This document shows positions 7,203 through 14,475 of a stretch of 42,471 nt of DNA, in pieces. Position 1 is the stretch's first letter, and the number at the start of each line of letters is the position of its first letter. The notes under the pieces were generated by a model that was not told where the DNA came from, ran no database searches, and saw only the letters and a list, made by a program, of their open reading frames with translations. Made by a program: the position numbers and the translations under genes. This stretch comes from JAVKBW01 sp964352715 (lineage in GTDB: Bacteria; Pseudomonadota; Alphaproteobacteria; UBA8366; Aestuariispiraceae), in the NCBI GenBank assembly GCA_964352715.1, contig CAYGSU010000034.1, positions 1 to 42,471 of the forward strand, given 5' to 3'.

Positions 7203-8882
7203 TTAGCTAGCCTTGCTGATCGGGTCGCGCCAGGCGGGTTTCAGATCGGGCTTGCCGAAAAAATAGCCCTGAAGGTAATTTGCGCCCTCGTTTTTCAGAA
7301 TTCTCGCTTCGTCTGCGGTTTCAACGCATTCGGCGACCGTTTCGAGGCCAAAACCTTCGGCCAACCCCAGCAGCGTGCGGATGAAAAGCTGGTTTTCTGA
7401 ATTGTTGGCGACATCCTTAACGAATGCGCCGTCGATCTTCACGACATCGACGGTAAGCGACTTCAGGTGACGGAACGATGTGAACCCGGACCCGAAATCG
7501 TCCAGCGCGACCTTGCAACCAAGCTCTCGTATCTGTGCGACAAAGCGCGCCGACACATCGAAATCTTCCAGTGCGGCGGTTTCGGTTATTTCTACGATCA
7601 GGCGTGACGCGATCTCCGGCGTGACTTTCAGTTCGCTGACAAGCGCCCGCAGCCACGACTGGTCGGTAACGGTCAGGCTGGAAATGTTCAGGGCCAGTAT
7701 CGCGTCGGGGAAATCCCGCAGGTCCTTCACCGCAAGATCGAGCGCACGTCGGTCAAGCTGCCGCATAAGGCCGAGTTTTTCTGCAATTGGCACGAAAACG
7801 CCGGCTGCAATAACGTCGCCGTTCTTGCCAAGCATCCGCAACAGCGTTTCATAGTATTTTATTTCGTGCGTCTGGCTGTCGACAACCGGCTGATAGGCGA
7901 AGACAAGGCGATCGTCGGCAAGCGCCTTCATGATTTGTTCGCCGATGTCGATATTCTTGCGCTGAGACAGCCGCTGTTCCTCGCTGATAAGCGACTCCAC
8001 ATAGCAGTTTCGGCCGTTCTGCTTGCCTTCCTGCAAGGCGCTCTCAGCCGCTGTCATTGCGTCATGAGCGGTCTGTATGAAGCCTGGAAATGCAACACCG
8101 CCAACCGTTACCGTGACGTGGATCGGGCCGCTCGGAGTTTCGATGGCGCTGCTGCGGAACGATTCCAGAATTTTCTCCGCCGTCACCACGATGCTACCGG
8201 GCTCGCAAGAGGAAAGAATCGCGCCGAACCGGTCGCCACCAATGCGGCCGATATAGTCGGATACCCGCAGGCATCGTTCGATCCGCTGGCTGGCGGCGAC
8301 GATTACCGCATCGGCCGCCTTATGGCCGTAGGCGTCATTTACGATCGACAGTTTGTCGATACCGATCGCCAGATAGGCGCCGGATACCGAATATCGTGAA
8401 TTGTAGGCGAGCGTGTTCTGCAGCGCTTCCCTGAGGCGGGTCCGGTTGAGCTGTCCTGTGAGATCGTCGTAGTTGGCTTTGCGTTCCAGCAGGCTTTCCT
8501 GCTGTTTGCGCTTCGTGACGGGCCGCAAGACGCCGGCCAGAAAGTTCGGCACGCCATCTTCGCCGACCGTGGCCGATCCTTTGTCATGCACCCAGATGAA
8601 TTCACCATCGTCGCGACGCAGCCGGTATTCGCAGTCGAACACTTCGTCGCCCTGCAAATGACGGGACAGGCTGTGGAGCCGTCGGGACAGATCCTCTATG
8701 TTGATACGCTCGTTGAAAACCTCTCCGTTCTCGGCGGCGTCGGCTTCGGATAGCCCAAACACATCCTGAAGATTGCCCGCCCAGTGCATGGTGTCGTCAC
8801 GCAAATCCCAGACATAGGCAACGTCTCCGGCGCCATGTAACGCGGATTCCAGAATATCGCGTGCGGGTCGTTTTTTGACCAT
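7203..8882 (-). CDS. PAS-GGDEF-EAL protein, probable c-di-GMP phosphodiesterase
   Basis: The 559-residue cytosolic protein has a PAS domain with PAC (about residues 12-127), a GGDEF domain (about 135-295) and an EAL domain (about 310-548). The cyclase signature is GGDRF (215-219), missing the essential Glu, so cyclase activity is unlikely; the upstream RVSD inhibitory-site motif is kept. The EAL motif reads ETL (Glu345), but the other catalytic residues are present: Asn399, Glu431, Asp461-Asp462 in LDDFGSG, Lys482, Glu518 and Gln538. It probably degrades c-di-GMP with the GGDEF domain acting as a nucleotide sensor. The PAS ligand is unknown. There are no membrane segments. The ATG at 8882 has only a weak ribosome-binding site. 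It converges on phaR. Confidence 0.9.
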   Translation of the reverse strand: MVKKRPARDILESALHGAGDVAYVWDLRDDTMHWAGNLQDVFGLSEADAAENGEVFNERINIEDLSRRLHSLSRHLQGDEVFDCEYRLRRDDGEFIWVHDKGSATVGEDGVPNFLAGVLRPVTKRKQQESLLERKANYDDLTGQLNRTRLREALQNTLAYNSRYSVSGAYLAIGIDKLSIVNDAYGHKAADAVIVAASQRIERCLRVSDYIGRIGGDRFGAILSSCEPGSIVVTAEKILESFRSSAIETPSGPIHVTVTVGGVAFPGFIQTAHDAMTAAESALQEGKQNGRNCYVESLISEEQRLSQRKNIDIGEQIMKALADDRLVFAYQPVVDSQTHEIKYYETLLRMLGKNGDVIAAGVFVPIAEKLGLMRQLDRRALDLAVKDLRDFPDAILALNISSLTVTDQSWLRALVSELKVTPEIASRLIVEITETAALEDFDVSARFVAQIRELGCKVALDDFGSGFTSFRHLKSLTVDVVKIDGAFVKDVANNSENQLFIRTLLGLAEGFGLETVAECVETADEARILKNEGANYLQGYFFGKPDLKPAWRDPISKAS

Positions 8883-9047
8883 GCGGGCACTTCAAAGTTC
8901 TCAACAGCGTCGAAGTATAACCCGAACATCAATCAAAACAAAACAATGTGTATTCTTCTGCAATTTGATGAAAAACAGAAATTGGCAATATTTTCTGAAT
9001 CACTGCGGCCGGAACTGAAGTATTTGGCCTGATTTTACTATAAGTAA

Positions 9048-10088
9048 TCAGCGGTGCTTCAAAGCGCGCATTACCCAGATCGACAAACAGAACGTTATCG
9101 CCGCGCCCGCCTGATGCAGAACGGCCAGGGGTAGCGGCACAACCAGCATCAATGTTGAAATGCCAAGCCCGGCCTGTACCAGTGCGGCGGCGAACAAGGC
9201 GTTGATGGCATGGCGGGCCTGTTGCGGCAGGGGATGTCGACGGCCCGTCAGCCATGTCACGGTGACCGTGGCGAGGGTGAGATAGGCCAGCAGACGGTGA
9301 TCGAACTGGATGGTCGCGAGGTTTTCGAAAACATTGAGCCACGCCGGCGTCATGTAAAACAGGTCGTCGGGAATCAGGTCACCATTCATGAACGGCCAGT
9401 CATTGTAGATGAACCCGGCATTTGAACCGGCCACCAGCGCTCCGCTGATAACGGTGAAGAAAATGACGGCATGGCAGGCCGCCCCCAGCCGCCGCAACCG
9501 TCCGGGAACCGGCACCGTGAAACGTACAGCCGGCGCGAGAAGGCCGATTGCGAGCCATACGAGATACCCCAGAATCAGAAACGCCATGGCCAGATGAACC
9601 GCCAGACGATACTGGCTGACATCGCTGCGGTCGACAAAACCGCTTTGCACCATCCACCAGCCGATTACGCCCTGAAGCCCGCCGAGAAACAGCAGGATCC
9701 AGCCGTGTTTGACATAACCTGAAGGGATCTGCCGGCGCAGCAGAAACCAGAAGAACGGCAGCGCGAAGACCAGTCCGATCAACCTTCCCCAAAGCCGGTG
9801 GATGAATTCCCACCAGAAAATGGTCTTGAATTCCTCCAGGCTCATGCCGGCGTTTTCAATCGCGTATTCCGATGTCTTGCGGTACAGATCGAATATCCGT
9901 TGCCATTCGGTCTCGGACATCGGCGGCAGCACGCCGATCAGCGGGCGCCATTCGACAATGCTCAGGCCGGATTCCGTCAAGCGGGTAATCGCGCCGATGA
10001 TCATCATGGCGAATACCATCAGCGCAGTTGCCGTCAGCCACAGGCCGACGGCGCGGTTGCTTCTGTTTTTGTCGCTGTCGCTTGTCAT
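9048..10088 (-). CDS. ctaA: Haem A synthase CtaA (COX15 family, type 2)
   Basis: This protein of about 346 residues oxidises the C8 methyl of haem O to a formyl group, giving haem A for cytochrome c oxidase. Near the N-terminus it has the family segment GAITRLTESGLSIVEWRPL. Further on come FWWEFIHRLWGRLIGL with a haem-ligand His, the ALVAGSNAGFIYNDWPFMNG stretch, and a second IQFDHRLLAYLTL haem-binding helix. About eight membrane helices are evident, and the length matches proteobacterial CtaA. I chose the ATG at 10088; another at 10118 would add ten residues, and neither has a strong ribosome-binding site. The gene follows the PQQ-dehydrogenase-type gene in the same direction. No ctaB or cox genes are in the window. 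Confidence 0.93.
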   Translation of the reverse strand: MTSDSDKNRSNRAVGLWLTATALMVFAMMIIGAITRLTESGLSIVEWRPLIGVLPPMSETEWQRIFDLYRKTSEYAIENAGMSLEEFKTIFWWEFIHRLWGRLIGLVFALPFFWFLLRRQIPSGYVKHGWILLFLGGLQGVIGWWMVQSGFVDRSDVSQYRLAVHLAMAFLILGYLVWLAIGLLAPAVRFTVPVPGRLRRLGAACHAVIFFTVISGALVAGSNAGFIYNDWPFMNGDLIPDDLFYMTPAWLNVFENLATIQFDHRLLAYLTLATVTVTWLTGRRHPLPQQARHAINALFAAALVQAGLGISTLMLVVPLPLAVLHQAGAAITFCLSIWVMRALKHR

Positions 10089-10129
10089 GGTGCCGAGGTA
10101 CCGCCTTGCGGCCCGCATGACAAGCGTCT

Positions 10130-11257
10130 CTACTGCGCCCGTTCGACGCGGATGAGCTGGCCCGGATCGTTATCGGTCAGGATGTAGAGAAACCCGTCCG
10201 GTCCTTCCGCGATGGCGCGAATTCGTTCACCGAGTTCCTGCAGAAACTGTTCTTCCGCAACGACCTTGTCGCCTTCAAGCTCAAGCCGGGACACGAGCCG
10301 GTCTTTCAAGGCGCCGACAAACACGCTGCCGGTCCAGGCGGGAAACATGTCACCGCTGTAGAAGGTCATGCCGGACGGGGCGATCGACGGATCCCAGTAA
10401 TATACTGGCTGTTCATAGCCCGGCGCGGCGGTACCGATACCGATAGGATCGCCGCTGTAGTGTTTGCCGTATGAGATCACTGGCCAGCCGTAGTTTCTGC
10501 CGGCTTTCGGTATGTTGACCTCATCGCCACCGCGCGCGCCGTGTTCGACGGTCCACAGGTCGCCGGTTTGCGGATTCAGGGCAGCACCTTGCGGGTTGCG
10601 GTGACCCAGCGACCAAACTTCGGGTCGATAGCCTTGCTTGCCGATGAAGGGGTTGTCGTCCGGCACCGAGCCATCGGTGTTGATGCGGATCACCTGTCCG
10701 CGATTGATCGAGAAATCCTGCACCCGGTCGCGCTCGCCACGGTCCCCGGTGGTGATGAACAGCGTCCCGTCGCGGGCAAAGACAAGACGCGATCCGTAGT
10801 GGCGGGTGGTGCTTGTTTTCGGGGTTTGCCGGAAGATGACAGAGACCTCCTTGAGCCGAAGACCGGTGATATCAAGCTGGCCGCGCGCAACGCTGGTGCC
10901 GGCGCCGCCAGCGCCCGGTTCCGAAAACGACAGGTATATCAGTTTGTTTTCGGTAAAGCCGGGGTCAAGCGCCACATCAAGCAACCCGCCCTGACCGCTG
11001 GCGGCAACCTCTGGCGTTCCGGCAACAGGTTCGGATACGTCGCCATTGAGGCCTACCAGCCGCAATGCGCCGCTGCGTTCGGTCACCAGAAATTCGCCAT
11101 CCGGCAGAAAGGCGATGCCCCAGGGATGGGTTAAGCCGTCGGCGACGGTGGTCAGGGTGAGCCGGTAATGGTCGGTATCGACTGTCATCTGCGCCGACGC
11201 GGTGGCGGAAACGATAATCGCGACCGCAACGGCAAGACTGTTTCGCAAGCTGATCAT
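10130..11257 (-). CDS. Secreted PQQ-dependent aldose sugar dehydrogenase-type protein
   Basis: The 375-residue six-bladed beta-propeller belongs to the soluble glucose/aldose dehydrogenase (YliI/GdhB) family. A signal peptide ends at about SATASAQ. Mature-protein motifs are GLTHPWGIAFLPDGEFLVTE, QGGLLDVALDP, YGSRLVFARDGTLFITTGDR, GHRNPQGAALNP and WTVEHGARGGDEVN. These match the PQQ- and Ca-binding blades, with His in THPWG and the GHRNPQG Arg conserved. Family enzymes oxidise aldose sugars in the periplasm using PQQ. PQQ synthesis genes are not in the window, so real activity is unknown. The ATG at 11257 gives a clean signal peptide; the frame can extend three codons to a TTG. Confidence 0.88.
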   Translation of the reverse strand: MISLRNSLAVAVAIIVSATASAQMTVDTDHYRLTLTTVADGLTHPWGIAFLPDGEFLVTERSGALRLVGLNGDVSEPVAGTPEVAASGQGGLLDVALDPGFTENKLIYLSFSEPGAGGAGTSVARGQLDITGLRLKEVSVIFRQTPKTSTTRHYGSRLVFARDGTLFITTGDRGERDRVQDFSINRGQVIRINTDGSVPDDNPFIGKQGYRPEVWSLGHRNPQGAALNPQTGDLWTVEHGARGGDEVNIPKAGRNYGWPVISYGKHYSGDPIGIGTAAPGYEQPVYYWDPSIAPSGMTFYSGDMFPAWTGSVFVGALKDRLVSRLELEGDKVVAEEQFLQELGERIRAIAEGPDGFLYILTDNDPGQLIRVERAQ

Positions 11258-11327
11258 GACCAGCAATGTAAGCCTGTAATTCGGGCCGGCAAGGGCGACC
11301 GGCCGGTTTGGCGTCCGATGCAGCAGA

Positions 11328-11591
11328 CTAGTGAATTGTCACCAGCATGGACGCTGACTGAAAGTCGGAAGGGCTGATGATTTTCTTGTCGGCTACCCGG
11401 ACCGAGTGAAGTTTGCCATCAAGGTTCGATTCCCAGAAGGCCAGAAACTTTTCCAGTTTCGGAAAGCGGGGTGCAAGATCAAGATCCTGCCAAACATAGG
11501 TCTGCAAAAAGGCCGGATAGTCCGGCATGTGGTAAAGAATCTCTGCTGTGGTCAGGCGATAGCCATCAAGCTGGCTGCGCAGCATATTCAT
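11328..11591 (-). CDS. usg: Usg family small protein
   Basis: This 87-residue protein closely resembles alphaproteobacterial Usg, first noted upstream of trpF in Caulobacter. Family-like segments are GYRLTTAEILYHMPDYPAFL, QTYVWQDLDLAPRFPKLEKF and DGKLHSVRVADKKII. The ribosome-binding site GGAGG lies 10 nt before the ATG. The molecular function of Usg is not established, despite its occasional annotation as a tryptophan leader protein. No trp genes are nearby here, so its usual context is lost or the linkage is not general in this lineage. Confidence 0.87.
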   Translation of the reverse strand: MNMLRSQLDGYRLTTAEILYHMPDYPAFLQTYVWQDLDLAPRFPKLEKFLAFWESNLDGKLHSVRVADKKIISPSDFQSASMLVTIH

Positions 11592-11922
11592 ATCCTAAAC
11601 ACCTCCATGAACGCAGTTCGATCTATGTTGCTCCATCCCCGATAAATATTCCGGCTTCTCTTGTGCCGTGTACCAGTCTGCTGCGATTTCATTTTTTGCG
11701 CAACAAAAACAGAAAGAATAATGTAACAAAATCATGAAGTTAGCACCGATCATCGATGAGTGCTGCCAGAGAGATCCCGAGATGGGTTCATGCTTTCCAT
11801 AGGATTCGGGCTTGGCTGGAGCGCGGCTTTATTCTATTCCTTCAACCACAGGGCGAAGCGGCAATATGGAATGTGCTTCGCAAACGTTGGTTTGCCGAAG
11901 CCGAAGCCTGGAGCGGCTGATT
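11592..11922. other. Intergenic region between usg and the GAF gene
   Basis: This 331-nt divergent spacer should hold the promoters of usg (leftward) and the GAF gene (rightward). It is noticeably AT-richer than its surroundings at 11690-11750, with a TTGCGCAA 8-bp palindrome near 11696. I see no convincing promoter pair, terminator or RNA gene. A GTG-initiated reading frame at 11760-11942 is not convincing. Confidence 0.4.
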
Positions 11923-12414
11923 GTGACAGCAAAACTAGATGAATCGAAAAGGCAGCAGGCACTGTGCTCCTTAGGTATCCTGGATACCTTGCCGGACGAG
12001 GCGTATGATCGCATCGTCAAGCTGGCGGCAATGATTTTCGATGTGCCGATTTCGCTCGTTTCACTGATCGACGATGATCGCCAATGGTTCAAGGCCAAGG
12101 TCGGCGTTGACGTATCGGAAACACCCAGGGAATGGGCCTTCTGTGATTTTGCGATCCGATCTCCGGACCTTTTTGAAGTGACGGATCCGCTGGGCGATGC
12201 CCGGTTTTGCGACAATCCCCTGGTCACCGGCCCACCCCACATACGCTATTATGCCGGTATGCCGCTGGTTTCGCCGGAAGGATATGCGCTGGGAACACTG
12301 TGTATTATCGACAACAAGACGCGCGAACCGCTGACAGAACCTCGGCGGCAGATCCTATCGGAACTTTCGCAGATGGTGATGCGCGAAATCGAGGCCAATC
12401 GTTCGGCAGCATAA
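11923..12414 (+). CDS. Stand-alone GAF domain protein
   Basis: The 163-residue protein is almost entirely one GAF domain of the type that usually begins bacterial sensor kinases and cyclases: QALCSLGILDTLPDEAYDRI, then ISLVSLIDDDRQWFKAKVG, EWAFCDFAIRSPDLFEVTD and YYAGMPLVSPEGYALGTLCI. No output domain follows. I chose the GTG at 11923 because GGAG lies 9 nt upstream and family alignment starts just after it; the open frame extends further back to 11812 without support. A role as a small-molecule or redox sensor acting through a partner is inference. It converges on the secreted-protein gene at 12445. Confidence 0.8.
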   Translation: MTAKLDESKRQQALCSLGILDTLPDEAYDRIVKLAAMIFDVPISLVSLIDDDRQWFKAKVGVDVSETPREWAFCDFAIRSPDLFEVTDPLGDARFCDNPLVTGPPHIRYYAGMPLVSPEGYALGTLCIIDNKTREPLTEPRRQILSELSQMVMREIEANRSAA

Positions 12415-12444
12415 ATCGATACCGATGGTGGGATTCAAGAAGCC

Positions 12445-13134
12445 CTAGTCTGTGGCCTCCACGCCGATCAGAAACAGCACCGCATAATCCTGTTTGTTAC
12501 AGCCGGCGACATGCGGCATCTGTTTTCCGGGTTCTATGCGAAACACATCTTGCGGCGCTTTTGCCGGCGAACACATTTCACCCTCCGTCGCCGGCGTATA
12601 CCGGGCAGACCGGCAGCCGAGATGTGTTACGTCATGAAGTGTTGCGTCGTTGTTCAGCGACCATCGTGATACACCGTCTGCATCGGGTGGCTCGATTGTC
12701 AGTACGGCGGTCTTCTCGCGGTCGCCGGTAACGATGTACTGGCCTGGCGCCAGCGGAAAATCGGGTTTTTCCATGATCAGCCCGTTTTCCTCAAGCCACC
12801 AGTCTTCATCGTCGAATTGCCAGTTTGACGGTGCTTTGCCGCCGGCCTGTTTCAGCTTTGTAAAATTACTCAAACGAACGCCACGCGGGCCCGGATCGAC
12901 CGGCCAATGGCCCCAGGTTTCTGCGCCGGTTCCTTCGGTTGCATCCGGCTCGGCGAGAGCGGCGATATATTGCAACGGCACACGGACGAACTTTGTCGCG
13001 TTTTCATCAGCAGACAGCGCCGGCTGCGCGACCGTGATGGTGAACAGGGCCACGGCAAGCGCCGGTAGCATGGCGAATAGAAAGCCGGAATGGGGGCCTT
13101 TTTCTGTTGCTGAAGTGATGGACGTCTTTGGCAC
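12445..13134 (-). CDS. Secreted protein of unknown function
   Basis: I do not recognise a named family. The 229-residue product has a basic N-terminus and a hydrophobic segment (LPALAVALFTITVAQPALSA), which looks like a cleavable signal peptide. The mature part is acidic and Trp-rich (ETWGHWPVDPGPRGVR, then NWQFDDEDWWLEENG) and ends in a region with three Cys (HLGCRSA, GEMCSP, VAGCNKQ). The GTG at 13134 is chosen because GGGAG lies 8 nt upstream; an ATG at 13071 would leave only the hydrophobic stretch. The predicted location is the periplasm. The sequence pattern suggests a beta-rich domain, but no function should be assigned. Confidence 0.6.
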   Translation of the reverse strand: MPKTSITSATEKGPHSGFLFAMLPALAVALFTITVAQPALSADENATKFVRVPLQYIAALAEPDATEGTGAETWGHWPVDPGPRGVRLSNFTKLKQAGGKAPSNWQFDDEDWWLEENGLIMEKPDFPLAPGQYIVTGDREKTAVLTIEPPDADGVSRWSLNNDATLHDVTHLGCRSARYTPATEGEMCSPAKAPQDVFRIEPGKQMPHVAGCNKQDYAVLFLIGVEATD

Positions 13135-13317
13135 CTGTCTGTCTCCCGCTGTTGTCGCGACACAGATGTGTCGATTGGCGTTTGTTCTGTCGCGTAACGA
13201 TATAGCCCGGCACATCCGGCAGGAAAGCCATAACGGAACACAGATCAGTGAGTGTTCCGGCCGAAACGGGTAAATTGCCGATCAGAAAGGATGCGGAGGT
13301 CGACCGATTGACCCGGA

Positions 13318-13830
13318 CTAGTCGCCGAGCAGGCGTTCGCGAATTGCGTCGATCCGGCCCAGTACCGTCAGCGCGCGGCTGTTGTCGTTGACAGATTGCG
13401 GATTGCTTTCGCCATAGCCGCTGGCCATCTGTTCCTGAAAACCCGCGATATGGTCGCGTTTGCGCACGGGATCGTCTACCGAAACACCACGCTCTGTCGG
13501 ACCCTTCACCAGAATGGCCCGGTCACGCTTCGTGATGGCGTCGGCATCGAACAGCATGTCCGCCAGTTCCCTGGCTTCGGTGGCCGACATGGCTTTGGGG
13601 TCAAATTGCTGGGCGGCAAGCATATAGGTCGCCTGCACGCTGACTTCGACAACGTCGACAGGATTGCCGGACGTGTCATCCGCAACCCGGTCCTGTTTCG
13701 GCCGGTTGTCCGGTGCCGTGCCGGCCTTGCCGGTCTTAACGACGGTATTGCCGTTCGCATTGCCGGCGGCCGCATCGGCCAGCGCAGGCTGCCTCGGCGC
13801 TAAAAAGGAAAGCAGGGATTCCAGTTTCAT
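13318..13830 (-). CDS. Conserved-looking hypothetical protein
   Basis: This 170-residue protein is not recognised. There is no signal peptide or membrane helix. An N-terminal amphipathic start (KLESLLSFLAPRQPAL) is followed by a low-complexity Ala/Asn/Thr-rich linker (about 18-55) and a more ordered C-terminal half (VDVVEVSVQATYMLAAQQFD, then SATEARELADMLFDADAITK). The helical, charged C-terminus suggests a cytosolic adaptor, but this is only impression. An interrupted inverted repeat lies directly upstream of the ATG (13832-13867), with a possible AGAGG ribosome-binding site inside it. Confidence 0.55.
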   Translation of the reverse strand: MKLESLLSFLAPRQPALADAAAGNANGNTVVKTGKAGTAPDNRPKQDRVADDTSGNPVDVVEVSVQATYMLAAQQFDPKAMSATEARELADMLFDADAITKRDRAILVKGPTERGVSVDDPVRKRDHIAGFQEQMASGYGESNPQSVNDNSRALTVLGRIDAIRERLLGD

Positions 13831-13831
13831 C

Positions 13832-13867
13832 GTATGCCAGTACCTCTTGTTTGGTACTCAGGCATGC
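13832..13867 (-). promoter_or_regulatory. Interrupted inverted repeat in the 5' leader
   Basis: GTATGCC-A-GTACC pairs with GGTAC-TCA-GGCATGC across an 8-nt loop, just before the start codon at 13830. In the minus-strand RNA the only AGAGG-like ribosome-binding site spans the loop/stem edge. It could be a translational control hairpin or a regulator site. GGCATG is also repeated as CATGCC at 13874-13879, giving alternative pairings. Confidence 0.35.
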
Positions 13868-14002
13868 AGGGATCATGCCAAGGGTGGCGCTCTACGAAGA
13901 ATTATAAAGTCTTGTAAATCAGAAGGTTATCGTCGCCTGTCTTAAGGCGCGCGTCGGTCTTCAGCGGGCGGGAAAGGATTGCCTGACTGAAGCAGGAAAA
14001 GC

Positions 14003-14386
14003 TTACTTGCTGTGGGCTTTCAGATATTCGATGACAGCGGCCCGGTCAGCCGCGTCATCCAGGCCGGGATAAGCCATTTTGGTCATCCGAATAAGCCGAC
14101 GCGGCTTTTCCAGAAAGACATGCAGATTTTCCTCTGTCCAGACAAGCCCTTCTTCGGCCTGTTCGCGCATCGCGCTGGAATACCGGTATCCTTCCGTCTG
14201 ACCGGCTTTCTTGCCGACGATGTTGTACAGGCTGGGCCCGGTGCGGTTGCTGCCGGGATTGAGCGAATGGCAGGCGGCGCACTTCCTGAACAGTTCTGCC
14301 CCGCGTTCCATCGAATCCTCGGCGAGGGCCGGTCCCAGAAAAATCAACAGTAGCGGTGCAAGACCCAGTATTCTGAACGTTCGCAT
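14003..14386 (-). CDS. Secreted class I c-type cytochrome (c2-like)
   Basis: The 127-residue precursor has a signal peptide ending at about GPALAE (near residue 23). One haem-attachment motif CAACH (36-40) is followed by RTGPSLYNIVGKKAGQTEGY and a C-terminal TKMAYPG that supplies Met104 as sixth ligand. These are hallmarks of small c2/c550-type electron carriers in the periplasm. A GAGGG before the ATG supports the start. It lies between a hypothetical gene and a flavoprotein gene on the same strand, with no clear partner oxidase or dehydrogenase nearby. Redox partners are unknown. Confidence 0.9.
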   Translation of the reverse strand: MRTFRILGLAPLLLIFLGPALAEDSMERGAELFRKCAACHSLNPGSNRTGPSLYNIVGKKAGQTEGYRYSSAMREQAEEGLVWTEENLHVFLEKPRRLIRMTKMAYPGLDDAADRAAVIEYLKAHSK

Positions 14387-14475
14387 GTAACCCTCTGGCA
14401 GAAATTCTTGATGCGTCAGTCATACTCGCAGCCAGAACTTATGTTCTTTTTGCGAAAAATCGAGGTTTTACCGGT

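Noticed and set aside
11760..11942. A 60-codon frame in the usg-GAF gap
   Set aside because: It starts with GTG without a ribosome-binding site, overlaps the start of the GAF gene and resembles no protein. A short hydrophobic stretch alone is not enough.
14432..14450. AGAAC-TTAT-GTTCT followed by TTTT as a plus-strand terminator
   Set aside because: The stem is only 5 bp and weak, and no plus-strand gene ends before it.
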